This document shows positions 14,661 through 22,084 of a stretch of DNA of 64,000 bases, piece by piece. Position 1 is the first letter of the stretch; every line of letters starts with the position of its first letter. A model generated the notes under the pieces. It saw only the letters and a list, made by a program, of their open reading frames with translations, did no database searches and was not told the DNA's origin. Where the stretch lies: contig NZ_FORN01000006.1 of assembly GCF_900114015.1 (NCBI RefSeq), forward strand, positions 62,001-126,000. The letters are read 5' to 3'. The position numbers and the translations under genes were made by a program. The stretch is from Caulobacter sp. UNC279MFTsu5.1 (GTDB lineage: Bacteria > Pseudomonadota > Alphaproteobacteria > Caulobacterales > Caulobacteraceae).

Positions 14661-14670
14661 TGCTTGATCG
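14648..14670. terminator. hairpin spanning two convergent stop codons
   Basis: Perfect 9-bp arms CGATCAAGC (14648-14656) and GCTTGATCG (14662-14670) around the loop CTAGT, which contains the stop codons of both convergent genes. It could end or protect transcripts from both sides; there is no T tract. Confidence 0.45.
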
Positions 14671-14839
14671 CGTCGCCGATCTTGTCCTGGGCCTGGCCGA
14701 CCTTGTTCTGGAGGTCGCCCTTGGCCTTCTGGGCCTTGCCCTCGGCTTCAAGGCGTTCGTTGTCGGTGACCTTGCCGACGGCTTCCTTGGCGGCGCCGAC
14801 GCCCTTGTCGACGGCGCCTTCGACTCGATTGGTGCTCAT
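14657..14839 (-). CDS. CsbD family stress-response protein
   Basis: A 60-residue CsbD-like protein: MSTNRVEGAVDKGVGAAKEAVGKV followed by repeated amphipathic K/A/E/G helices (AEGKAQKAKGDLQNKVGQAQDKIGDA). CsbD proteins are small, hydrophilic and induced in general stress or stationary phase; their mechanism is unknown. In alphaproteobacteria they are often in the EcfG-type general stress regulon, but no clear promoter was identified. The length is typical. It is convergent with the alpha/beta hydrolase gene. Confidence 0.93.
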   Translation of the reverse strand: MSTNRVEGAVDKGVGAAKEAVGKVTDNERLEAEGKAQKAKGDLQNKVGQAQDKIGDAIKH

Positions 14840-14911
14840 GGCTCGCTCCTGCTGGACTTGAACGCCCCTTGGAAACGGGAGGCGCGGAGCGAGGTTCCTG
14901 TGTCGGCTATC

Positions 14912-15766
14912 CTACCGAGCGACCGCGATCGCCGTGGCCGACACCGCCGCGGCGGCCTGGGTCGCCGCCTGGGTGGCGGGTTCGACCGGCTTGGCGGGCC
15001 TGGCCTGGATCAGGGGCGGCCCCGCCAGCTTGTCCAGCATGGCCACGGTCTCGCGGATATATTTGGCGTGGGTGACGATGCCGATCTCCAGGCGCTCGCC
15101 CGACAGTTCGACCTGCTGGGTCAGCATCCCGGCCACGAACTGCACCTCCTGGCTCTCGGTCGAGCCGGGCCGGCGGCGCGCGCCCTGGGCCATGAACACC
15201 GGCCCGCCCGAATTGCCGGGGAACACCGAGAAGTCCATCAGGAAGGTCGGGAACACGCTGGCCGGCGCCAACGGGTAGGACGCCACGCGTCCGGACCGCA
15301 GGATCGGAAAGCCGGCCGGATTGGCCGACAGGCCGCGCGGGAAGCCCAGGGCCATCATCTCGTCGCCCGGACCCAGGCTGTACTTGTTGAAGGTGTCGTC
15401 CTGGGCCAGCCAGGCCAGGGGGATCGCCGCCTTGGCGAACTCCGGCGGGGCCTCAACCTCGATGGCGGCGACGTCGCGGGTGGGATGCTTGACCCACAGC
15501 GGGTGGTCGCCGTCGCGGATCTTCAGGGTGTGGGGATCGTAGCGCCAGACGCCGTCGGCGCTCTGGATGCGATAGCCGATCTTGGCCGAGGCCGAGGGCA
15601 TCTTGTCGAAGACGTGGGCGGCGGTGACCAGGATGGTGCGCGGCCGGCCGTCGGGCGTGGGATTCTCGATCAGGAAGCCGGTGCCGACGGTCCGCGATCC
15701 GTCGCCGAGCGGCTGTTCAAGCTGCACGGTAGCCTGGATCAGATCGACCGACAGGTCCCAAGCCAT
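14912..15766 (-). CDS. trypsin-like serine protease
   Basis: A 284-residue chymotrypsin-fold protease. The catalytic triad is legible: H51 in LVTAAHVF, D98 in HPTRDVAAIEV, S186 in FPGNSGGPVF. The C-terminal part (after about residue 250) is an Ala/Pro/Thr-rich tail with no domain, so there is no PDZ domain as in DegP-type enzymes. No signal peptide is apparent at the chosen start (MAWDLSVDLIQATVQL), so it may be cytosolic or use an unrecognised route. It is divergent from the oligopeptidase B gene (106 bp between starts), giving a small peptidase pair. Substrate unknown. Confidence 0.85.
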   Translation of the reverse strand: MAWDLSVDLIQATVQLEQPLGDGSRTVGTGFLIENPTPDGRPRTILVTAAHVFDKMPSASAKIGYRIQSADGVWRYDPHTLKIRDGDHPLWVKHPTRDVAAIEVEAPPEFAKAAIPLAWLAQDDTFNKYSLGPGDEMMALGFPRGLSANPAGFPILRSGRVASYPLAPASVFPTFLMDFSVFPGNSGGPVFMAQGARRRPGSTESQEVQFVAGMLTQQVELSGERLEIGIVTHAKYIRETVAMLDKLAGPPLIQARPAKPVEPATQAATQAAAAVSATAIAVAR

Positions 15767-15872
15767 CTAAGCCCTCACGCCCCTCGATTCGCCGCACGCG
15801 AGGGTCAGTTTGACCAGCGTTGTCAGGGCGCACAAGTTGGCGTTCTGACGCATCGCGGGGGAAAATCTGACC

Positions 15873-18053
15873 ATGAACCGGCGCAAAATGATGACGAGCG
15901 CGGCGGCGGTGATTACGTCGGTGTCGATCCTCCAGCCCGAGAGCGCAATGTCCGAGTCTTCGAAGCCCGCCCCGCCCGTCGCCCAGAAGATTCCCAAGCG
16001 CACCGAGCAGCTGGGCCGGGTGCGGGTCGACGACTACGCCTGGATGAAGGACGACAATTGGCAGAAGGTCCTGCGCGACCCGACCCTGATCAAGCCGGAG
16101 GTCAAGGACCACCTGACGGCCGAGAACGCCTATGTGAAGGCCATGCTCGCCTCGACCGAGGCCCTGCAGGCGGCGATGTTCGAGGAGATGAAGGGCCGCA
16201 TCAAGGAGGACGACGCCAGCGTCCCCGCCCCCGACGGCCCCTGGGAGTACTATTCGCGCTTCAACATCGGCGGCCAGCATCCGATCTTCTGCCGCCGGCC
16301 GCGGGGCCAGACGACGGGCGAGGAGATCCTGCTGGACTGCGACGCCCTGGCCCAGGGCAAGGCCTACAGCCAAGTCAGCGCCGCCGACCACAGCCCCGAC
16401 CACAAACTGCTGGCCTATGCCGAGGACGCCCAAGGGTCCGAGGTGCACCACATCTATATCAAGGACCTAGCCACCGGCGAAATCCTGAAGGAGCCGGTCG
16501 AGAGCAGCACCGGCGACTTCGCCTGGTCGCCCGATTCGCAATGGCTGTTCTGGACCCACCGCGACGACAACGGCCGGTCCGACAAGATCTACCGCCGCCC
16601 GGCCCGCGGCGGCCTGAAGGATGACGTGCTGGTCTATGACGAGCCCGACGACGGCTTCTTCGTCAGCGTGGGTACGACCAGCTCGGACGCCTTCATCACC
16701 ATCAGCGCCGGCGACCACGAGACGTCCGAGACCCTGCTGATCCCGGCCGCCGACCCGACGGCCGCGCCCAAGGCGGTCGAGCCGCGCACCGTGGGTCTGC
16801 GCTATTCGGTCGAGCACTGGGACGGCCGGTTCGTCATCCTGACCAACGCCGACGACGCCATCGACTTCAAGCTGGTCGAGGCCCCGGTCGCCACGCCCGG
16901 CCGCGCCCACTGGAAGGACTTCGTCTCCCACAAGCCCGGTTGCTTCATCACCGGCCTGGCCGCCTACAAGGACCACCTGGTCCGGGTCGAGCGGGTCAAC
17001 GCCAACACCCGCATCGTCGTCACCAACCGCGCCGGCAAGGCCGAGAAGCCGATCGTCATCGACGAGGAGGCCTATGTGCTGAGCCTGGAGGGCGGCTACG
17101 AATTCGACACCCCGGTGATGCGCTATGTCTACCAGTCGCCGACCACGCCCCGGCAGTGGTTCGACTACGACATGGCCACGGGCGCCAAGACCCTGCGCAA
17201 GACCCAGGAGATCCCGTCCGGCCACGATCCGGCGGCCTACGTGACCCGTCGCCTCTACGCCAAGGCCGAAGACGGTCAAGAGGTGCCGATCACCGTATTG
17301 ATGAAGAAGGACGTCAAGCTGGATGGCCAGGCGCCGCTGCTGCTGTACGGCTACGGCAGCTACGGCATGTCGATGGATCCGTCGTTCTCGATCCGCAACC
17401 TCAGCCTGGTGGATCGCGGCTGGATCTGGGCCACGGCCCACGTCCGTGGCGGGTCGGAAAAGGGCTACGGCTGGTTCCTGGACGGGCGGAAGTTCAAGAA
17501 GAAGAACACCTTCACCGACTTCATCGCCTGCGCCGAACACCTGCACGCGGCCGGCTATGGGGCCAAGGGCCGCACCGTGGCCTATGGCGGGTCGGCCGGC
17601 GGGATGCTGATGGGGGCGATCACCAACCTGCGGCCCGACCTGTGGGCCGGGATCATCGGGGCGGTGCCGTTCGTCGACGTGCTCAACACCATGAGCGACA
17701 CCTCCCTGCCCCTGACTCCGCCGGAATGGCCTGAATGGGGCAATCCGCTGGAGGACCTGGCGGCCTACGACTACATCGCCAGCTATTCGCCGTACGACAA
17801 CGTGACCGCCAGGCCCTATCCGGCCGTGCTGGCCACCGGCGGCCTGTCGGATCCGCGCGTCACCTATTGGGAGCCGGAGAAGTGGACCGCACGCTTGCGC
17901 GAGCACACGACCAGCGGCGCCCCGATTCTGCTCAAGATCAACATGGAGGCCGGCCACGGCGGCGCCTCGGGCCGGTTCGACTTCCTCAAGGAGATCGCCC
18001 TGGACTATGCGTTCGCCGTGTGGGCGGTGGAGAAGGGATGGAGCAAGGCGTGA
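15873..18053 (+). CDS. ptrB: oligopeptidase B-like S9A serine peptidase
   Basis: A 726-residue prolyl-oligopeptidase-family enzyme. Residues about 40-420 form a seven-bladed beta-propeller that restricts access; the C-terminal catalytic domain has the nucleophile in VAYGGSAGGMLMGA, the Asp in ATGGLSDPRVTYWEPEKW and the His in NMEAGHGGASGRF. The DPRV-x-YWEP-x-KW and GHGG-x-SGR blocks are those of oligopeptidase B (cleavage after Arg/Lys in short peptides) rather than prolyl oligopeptidase. The N terminus NRRKMMTSAAAVITSVS looks like an export signal with a twin Arg, so periplasmic action is possible. The last four bases of the gene overlap the next start (GTGA), so the GNAT gene is co-translated. 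Confidence 0.93.
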   Translation: MNRRKMMTSAAAVITSVSILQPESAMSESSKPAPPVAQKIPKRTEQLGRVRVDDYAWMKDDNWQKVLRDPTLIKPEVKDHLTAENAYVKAMLASTEALQAAMFEEMKGRIKEDDASVPAPDGPWEYYSRFNIGGQHPIFCRRPRGQTTGEEILLDCDALAQGKAYSQVSAADHSPDHKLLAYAEDAQGSEVHHIYIKDLATGEILKEPVESSTGDFAWSPDSQWLFWTHRDDNGRSDKIYRRPARGGLKDDVLVYDEPDDGFFVSVGTTSSDAFITISAGDHETSETLLIPAADPTAAPKAVEPRTVGLRYSVEHWDGRFVILTNADDAIDFKLVEAPVATPGRAHWKDFVSHKPGCFITGLAAYKDHLVRVERVNANTRIVVTNRAGKAEKPIVIDEEAYVLSLEGGYEFDTPVMRYVYQSPTTPRQWFDYDMATGAKTLRKTQEIPSGHDPAAYVTRRLYAKAEDGQEVPITVLMKKDVKLDGQAPLLLYGYGSYGMSMDPSFSIRNLSLVDRGWIWATAHVRGGSEKGYGWFLDGRKFKKKNTFTDFIACAEHLHAAGYGAKGRTVAYGGSAGGMLMGAITNLRPDLWAGIIGAVPFVDVLNTMSDTSLPLTPPEWPEWGNPLEDLAAYDYIASYSPYDNVTARPYPAVLATGGLSDPRVTYWEPEKWTARLREHTTSGAPILLKINMEAGHGGASGRFDFLKEIALDYAFAVWAVEKGWSKA

Positions 18054-18604
18054 GCAGCGTGAAAATCCGGCCCTCAACTGACGCCGATCTGGCCGTCATC
18101 ACCGCCATCTACGGCTGGAACGTCCTCAACGGCCTGGGCACCTTCGAGGAGGTCCCGCCGGACCAGGCCGAGATGGGCCGCCGCCGCGCGTCGTTTCTCG
18201 ACAAGGGCCTGCCCTATCTGGTCGCCGAGCAGGACGGCGTGGTGCTGGGCTACGCCTATGCCGGTCCGTTCCGCTTGAGGGCCGCCTATCGCTACACCGT
18301 CGAGGACAGCGTCTATGTCGGCCCGGACGCCGTCGGCAAGGGCGTGGGCAAGGCCCTGCTGTCGGCGCTGATCGAGGCCTGCCAGGCCCTGGGCCTGCGC
18401 CAGATGTGCGCGGTGATCGGCGACAGCGGCAACGCCGCCTCGATCGGCCTGCACGCCGCCCTGGGCTTCGAACGCAAGGGCGTCTTCCCCGACATGGGTT
18501 ACAAGTTCGGCCGCTGGGTCGACCTGGTCTGGATGCAGCGCCCGCTGAACGGCGGCGGCTCGCGCGAACCCGACGCGCCGGGGATGGAGCTGAGCGGGGT
18601 CTAG
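18050..18604 (+). CDS. GNAT acetyltransferase, phosphinothricin/methionine-sulfoximine type
   Basis: A 184-residue GNAT enzyme. IRPSTDADLAVITAIYGWNVLNGLGTFEEVPP, YAYAGPFRLRAAYRYTVEDSVYV and the acetyl-CoA loop GKGVGKALLSALIEA, then IGLHAALGFERKGVFPDMGYKFGRWVDLVWMQ, all fit the phosphinothricin N-acetyltransferase-like subgroup, many of which acetylate methionine sulfoximine or sulfone. The natural substrate is unknown. Start: GTG at 18050 overlapping the ptrB stop; an in-frame ATG four codons upstream is also possible. A CCCTCTCTCT-type hairpin follows 7 bp after the stop. Confidence 0.88.
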   Translation: MSSVKIRPSTDADLAVITAIYGWNVLNGLGTFEEVPPDQAEMGRRRASFLDKGLPYLVAEQDGVVLGYAYAGPFRLRAAYRYTVEDSVYVGPDAVGKGVGKALLSALIEACQALGLRQMCAVIGDSGNAASIGLHAALGFERKGVFPDMGYKFGRWVDLVWMQRPLNGGGSREPDAPGMELSGV

Positions 18605-18610
18605 CCCACT

Positions 18611-18639
18611 GAATCCCTCTCTCTTTGAGAGAGGGATTC
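18611..18639. terminator. CCCTCTCTCT-type repeat hairpin after the GNAT gene
   Basis: Arms GAATCCCTCTCT and AGAGAGGGATTC form a perfect 12-bp stem. It is the same hairpin as in both arms of the repeat around the DUF559 gene, and it recurs at 35008. Its position just past a stop codon suggests transcription termination or mRNA protection. Confidence 0.6.
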
Positions 18640-18697
18640 GACGTCCGCCCTTGGGCCAAGCTAGACGCCTCCTCCCAGACTCCCTACCCATGTCGCC

Positions 18698-19039
18698 ATG
18701 CGCGGCCTTCGCACCCTGATGCTGATCCTGCTGGCGGCGGTCTTCGCCGCAGGCGGGCCGCTGCGCGCCCTGCCCTGCCACGCCGAGATCGTTCCCCCAT
18801 GCCATGAGACGGCGGCGGACGTGGGCGCCATGGCGCACGACAAGGCCCCGATCCACAAGTCCCGATCCGACGCCATGCCGCTCAGCTGCTGCGCCGGCTG
18901 CCCGCCCGCCTCGGTCCGCGACGCCGCGCCGGTGCTGGCGCCCGGCGCCGTGGTCCGCATCGCCTTTGCGCCGATCAGCCAGGCCGCCGACGGTCTGAGC
19001 CCCGCGCCCAAGCACGGCCCTCCCAGACCCCACGCCTGA
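18698..19039 (+). CDS. secreted Cys/His/Met-containing small protein, possibly metal-related
   Basis: A 113-residue protein with a signal peptide (MRGLRTLMLILLAAVFAAGG, cleavage probably near LRA or ALP). The mature part is unusual: LPCHAEIVPPCHETAADVGAMAHDKAPIHKS, then MPLSCCAGCPPAS, giving several Cys, His and Met residues that could bind a soft metal. No family is recognised; the layout resembles small DUF2946-like periplasmic proteins next to copper genes. The ATG at 18698 is the only start that keeps the signal peptide. It lies 59 bp before the Met/His-rich outer-membrane protein gene, probably the same transcript, so a role in copper or a similar metal is inferred from composition plus context. 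Confidence 0.6.
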   Translation: MRGLRTLMLILLAAVFAAGGPLRALPCHAEIVPPCHETAADVGAMAHDKAPIHKSRSDAMPLSCCAGCPPASVRDAAPVLAPGAVVRIAFAPISQAADGLSPAPKHGPPRPHA

Positions 19040-19098
19040 AGCCTTCCGCGCGGCCGCCGCGCGGATCATTATTCCCTCGCTTCAGAAAGGTCGGTCCG

Positions 19099-20436
19099 AT
19101 GACCACCCAGACTTTCCGCGCGCGCCTGCTGGCGACCGCGACCCTCGCCGCCAGCCTGTGCCTGGCCACGCCCGTGCTGGCTCAAGAGCATGACCATTCG
19201 GGCCACGACATGGGCGCCATGCCCGGAACGCCGCCGGCGGCGTCTCCGGCCGGCGACGCCGACGACGCCGGCATGGACATGAGCACGCCCATGCACAGCC
19301 CGCTCGGCGGCTATGGCATGACCCGCGACGCCTCCGGCACCAGCTGGCAGCCCGACGCCTCGCCGCGCGACGGGCTCATGGTCCACACCGACGGCGGCTG
19401 GATGCTGATGGGCCACGCCCTGTTCAACGGCGTCTATGACCGCCAGGGCGGCCCGCGCGGCGGCGACAGGGCCTTCGTCGCCGGCATGGTGATGGGCATG
19501 GCCCAGAGACCGCTCGGCGACGGCGTGTTGGGCTTCAAGGCCATGCTCAGCCCCGACCCGCTGATGGGCCGGCGCGGCTATCCGCTGCTGCTGGCCGCCG
19601 GCGAGACGGCCGACGGCCGAACGCCGCTGGTCGACCGCCAGCACCCGCACGACCTGTTCATGGAGCTGTCGGCCAGCTACAGCCGGCGCCTGGGCGGCGG
19701 CTTCGACGGCTATCTCTATGCCGGCCTGCCGGGCGAGCCGGCGTTCGGCCCGCCGGCCTTCATGCACCGCCAGGCGGCCATGGACAGTCCCGAGGCCCCG
19801 ATCACCCACCACTGGTTCGACTCGACCCACATCACCTTCGGCGTGGTGACCGCCGGCCTGTCGCGCACCAGCTGGAAGGTCGAGGCCAGCGCCTTCCGCG
19901 GCCGCGAGCCGGACCAGCGCCGCTACGACATCGAGACCGGCCGCCTCGACAGCGTCGCGACCCGCCTCTCGTGGAACCCGACGCCGAACTGGGCCCTGCA
20001 GGCCAGCTGGACGCGGATCAACAGCCCCGAGGCCCTGGAGCCCGACGACGACGAGGCCCGCACCTCGCTCAGCGCCCTTTACGCCCGCCCATTCCGCGAC
20101 AACGGCTCGCTCAGCGCCACCCTGGCCTGGGCCCGCAAGGACCGCATCCCCGGCGACGCCCCACAGGCCTGGCTGTTCGAAGGGGCGGTGCGGCCCGACG
20201 ACCGATGGACCGTCTTCACCCGGGCCGAGCAGGTCGAGCAGGACGAGCTGGCCGGCCACCACGGCGGCGTAGCGACCGTGCGCAAGCTGTCGGTCGGCGC
20301 GATCTACGACGTGCCGCTGTCGGCCGCCGTCAAGCTGGGCTTCGGCGGCCTGGCCAGCGCGTTCGATGCGCCCGAGGCGCTGGGCTATGACGGCCCGACG
20401 GGCGGCATGGCCTTCGTGCGGCTGAAGATCGGCTGA
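19099..20436 (+). CDS. outer-membrane beta-barrel protein with Met/His-rich N terminus, probable metal tolerance role
   Basis: A 445-residue protein with a signal peptide ending near TPVLAQ, then a Met/His/Asp-rich segment (EHDHSGHDMGAMPG and DDAGMDMSTPMHS), typical of copper-binding linkers. The rest consists of alternating strands (LGGGFDGYLYAGLPG, HITFGVVTAGLSRTSWKVEASAF, RLSWNPTPNWALQASWTRI, SLSATLAWARKD) ending in a C-terminal strand GGMAFVRLKIG, as in an outer-membrane barrel. No catalytic motif is seen. Together with the small Cys/His-rich protein upstream it makes a two-gene unit, probably for copper or silver handling in the envelope; the metal is inference. It is not CopB or CusC as far as motifs show. 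Confidence 0.6.
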   Translation: MTTQTFRARLLATATLAASLCLATPVLAQEHDHSGHDMGAMPGTPPAASPAGDADDAGMDMSTPMHSPLGGYGMTRDASGTSWQPDASPRDGLMVHTDGGWMLMGHALFNGVYDRQGGPRGGDRAFVAGMVMGMAQRPLGDGVLGFKAMLSPDPLMGRRGYPLLLAAGETADGRTPLVDRQHPHDLFMELSASYSRRLGGGFDGYLYAGLPGEPAFGPPAFMHRQAAMDSPEAPITHHWFDSTHITFGVVTAGLSRTSWKVEASAFRGREPDQRRYDIETGRLDSVATRLSWNPTPNWALQASWTRINSPEALEPDDDEARTSLSALYARPFRDNGSLSATLAWARKDRIPGDAPQAWLFEGAVRPDDRWTVFTRAEQVEQDELAGHHGGVATVRKLSVGAIYDVPLSAAVKLGFGGLASAFDAPEALGYDGPTGGMAFVRLKIG

Positions 20437-20461
20437 CGCCGACATTCAGTCGCCGAGCGTG

Positions 20462-20490
20462 GTCCCGGTTTTCGCTCACGAAGCCGGGAC
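20462..20490. repeat. GTCCCGG...CCGGGAC hairpin
   Basis: Arms GTCCCGG and CCGGGAC with a TTTTCG/CGAAG inner pairing. It sits after the outer-membrane protein gene and resembles the perfect GTCCCGGC-GAAA-GCCGGGAC hairpin at 43243. Confidence 0.45.
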
Positions 20491-20501
20491 AACCGACAAA
20501 G

Positions 20502-20530
20502 AAAAACCCCCGCCGTCGCCGGCGGGGGTT
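20502..20530 (-). terminator. intrinsic terminator of mucR paralog 2
   Basis: Perfect 11-bp arms AACCCCCGCCG (20505-20515) and CGGCGGGGGTT (20520-20530), followed on the minus strand by a T tract (complement of AAAAA at 20502-20506). A classical Rho-independent terminator, 29 bp after the mucR stop. Confidence 0.9.
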
Positions 20531-20558
20531 CTGCTCGGTGTCGACCTTGGAGGGTCGA

Positions 20559-20987
20559 TCAGCCCTTGCGGCCGCGCGGGGCCTTGGCCTTGCGGCCGCC
20601 TTGACCCAGGCCCAGGGCCTTGGCCATGGCCGAGCGGGCTTCGCTATAGGCCGGGGCGGTGGTGGGATAGTCGTTCGGCAGACCCCACTTGGCCTTGTAT
20701 TCGGCGACGGTCATGCCGTGCGTCGTAAGGTGACGCTTCAGCGTCTTGTACGGCTTGCCGTCTTCGAAGCTGATCAGGGCGTCCGGCGTAATGCTGCGAC
20801 GGATTTGAGCCGGCGTAGCCTTCGTAACGGTTTCGACGGGAGCCGCTTCCGGAGAGCCAATACCGGCCAGAGCATCGTGAGTCGCCCGGATCAGGGCCGG
20901 CAGATCGGAGACCGACGTGCTGTTATTGGCGACGTAATTGGCGACGATCTCGGCGGTGAGCTCGATCAGGGTAGCTTTGTCTTCCAC
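20559..20987 (-). CDS. mucR: MucR/Ros-family transcriptional regulator (paralog 2)
   Basis: A 142-residue MucR protein, the second of two in the window. It has the N-terminal DLPALIRATHDALAGIG, then IRRSITPDALISFEDGKPYKTLKRHLTTHGMTVAEYKAKWGLPNDYPTTAPAY and a basic tail GGRKAKAPRGRKG. Start: GTG at 20987, preceded by GGAGAG; the frame is open upstream but without MucR homology. Oddity: the first ligand position, normally Cys, is Ser (ISFEDG), so the domain has only D, H, H; paralog 1 has lost the last ligand instead. Some family members are known to fold without zinc, so loss of the metal need not abolish binding. A strong terminator follows. Confidence 0.93.
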   Translation of the reverse strand: MEDKATLIELTAEIVANYVANNSTSVSDLPALIRATHDALAGIGSPEAAPVETVTKATPAQIRRSITPDALISFEDGKPYKTLKRHLTTHGMTVAEYKAKWGLPNDYPTTAPAYSEARSAMAKALGLGQGGRKAKAPRGRKG

Positions 20988-21576
20988 GAGTGTCTCTCCG
21001 GTGGTTCTTTGACTTGGAAATACACCCGCCCCGTCGAAATACAAGTACTCAATCGGGCTAATCGTGCTTGCCGCCCCCTTAAGGTAAGCGAATCTTGAGA
21101 ACAGCAACGAGAAACCCCCTCCGATTCTAAACCATGGGAGGCGGTCGGCGGCTGGTTTTCCCGTCCCGAACAAGCGCTGTCATGCCGATGTGCTGGGACA
21201 AAAGTTTCAACGCCGCAATGATTCGAGCGCCAGCAGATGAGGCGAAGATCAGTGGCTTTCCGAAGCCGAACCTCGTCGAAGCTGCGCCTTGTCCTTGAAA
21301 ACACAAAGACTTGCCGGCGCCAGACCGACTTGTCCCAGGACGGATCATGACAGACTCCGCCTTGGCCTTTGAAGCCAAGGTCGGTCTTGAGGGATCAGAA
21401 GAACTTCAGAACCGAGCCCGCGCCCTGGACGCGAAGGGCGATCGCCTCCGACGAGAATCCCGGACGTGAGACGCCGGGGCTAATTTCTGTGGAAAACTGC
21501 GACGCAACGCCGGTGCGCGAGGCTGGTCTCCCTTGGGGGGGGGCGCCTGGGGCGAAAGCTGATCTGAAAGAAGAAG
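20988..21576. other. long intergenic region between mucR paralog 2 and tRNA-Gln
   Basis: About 590 bp without a convincing gene; the open frames here have no coding character. It is the upstream region of mucR paralog 2 and is locally AT-richer around 21010-21090, which fits a regulated promoter. No CtrA box was found. Confidence 0.4.
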
Positions 21577-21650
21577 TGGCTGGGGAACTAGGACTCGAAC
21601 CTAGAATGACGGTACCAAAAACCGCAGTGTTACCATTACACCATTCCCCA
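21577..21650 (-). tRNA. tRNA-Gln (UUG)
   Basis: A 74-nt cloverleaf on the minus strand with encoded CCA: acceptor TGGGGAA pairs with TTCCCCA, discriminator G. The anticodon stem GCGGT/ACCGT encloses the loop TTTTGGT, so the anticodon is TTG (complement of 21616-21618); the T arm is TAGGTTCGAGTCCTA. It reads CAA and, by wobble, CAG. Confidence 0.95.
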
Positions 21651-21820
21651 GCAGGAACGGCGAGACCCGTCTGGGCCCGGCGAGGCGGTGGAGATAGCGC
21701 AGGAGTCGGACGGATGCAACGCTGCTTTGAACTTCTTTTTTCCCGCCGTTTTTCTTTTTGCGGAGCGATTTTTGCCGCTTGCGAGACCGTCGAGGCCTGT
21801 CTATAAGCCGCCCTCCAAGT

Positions 21821-21897
21821 CGGAGTGTGGCTCAGTCTGGTAGAGCACTGCGTTCGGGACGCAGGGGTCGCAGGTTCAAATCCTGCCACTCCGACCA
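21821..21897 (+). tRNA. tRNA-Pro (CGG)
   Basis: A 77-nt cloverleaf with encoded CCA: acceptor CGGAGTG pairs with CACTCCG, discriminator A. The anticodon stem CTGCG/CGCAG encloses the loop TTCGGGA, giving the anticodon CGG at 21855-21857; the T arm is GCAGGTTCAAATCCTGC. It is divergent from tRNA-Gln, with 170 bp between the two. Confidence 0.95.
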
Positions 21898-22084
21898 TTC
21901 CTTTCCCGAAAATTCCCCAAGATACGACGTCGTGGCGTCGCCCCCTCCGGGGCCTGCGCGAGACGCTGTCCGCGGGACCGCTCGCCCTCTTTGCAGCGCC
22001 TGGGACCTGGGTTGCGCGCTGTTCATTTGACCGCGCCGCCAGGGTCGCTACTAGCTTGCGCGACATAAGGCAGCAGGACCTCCG

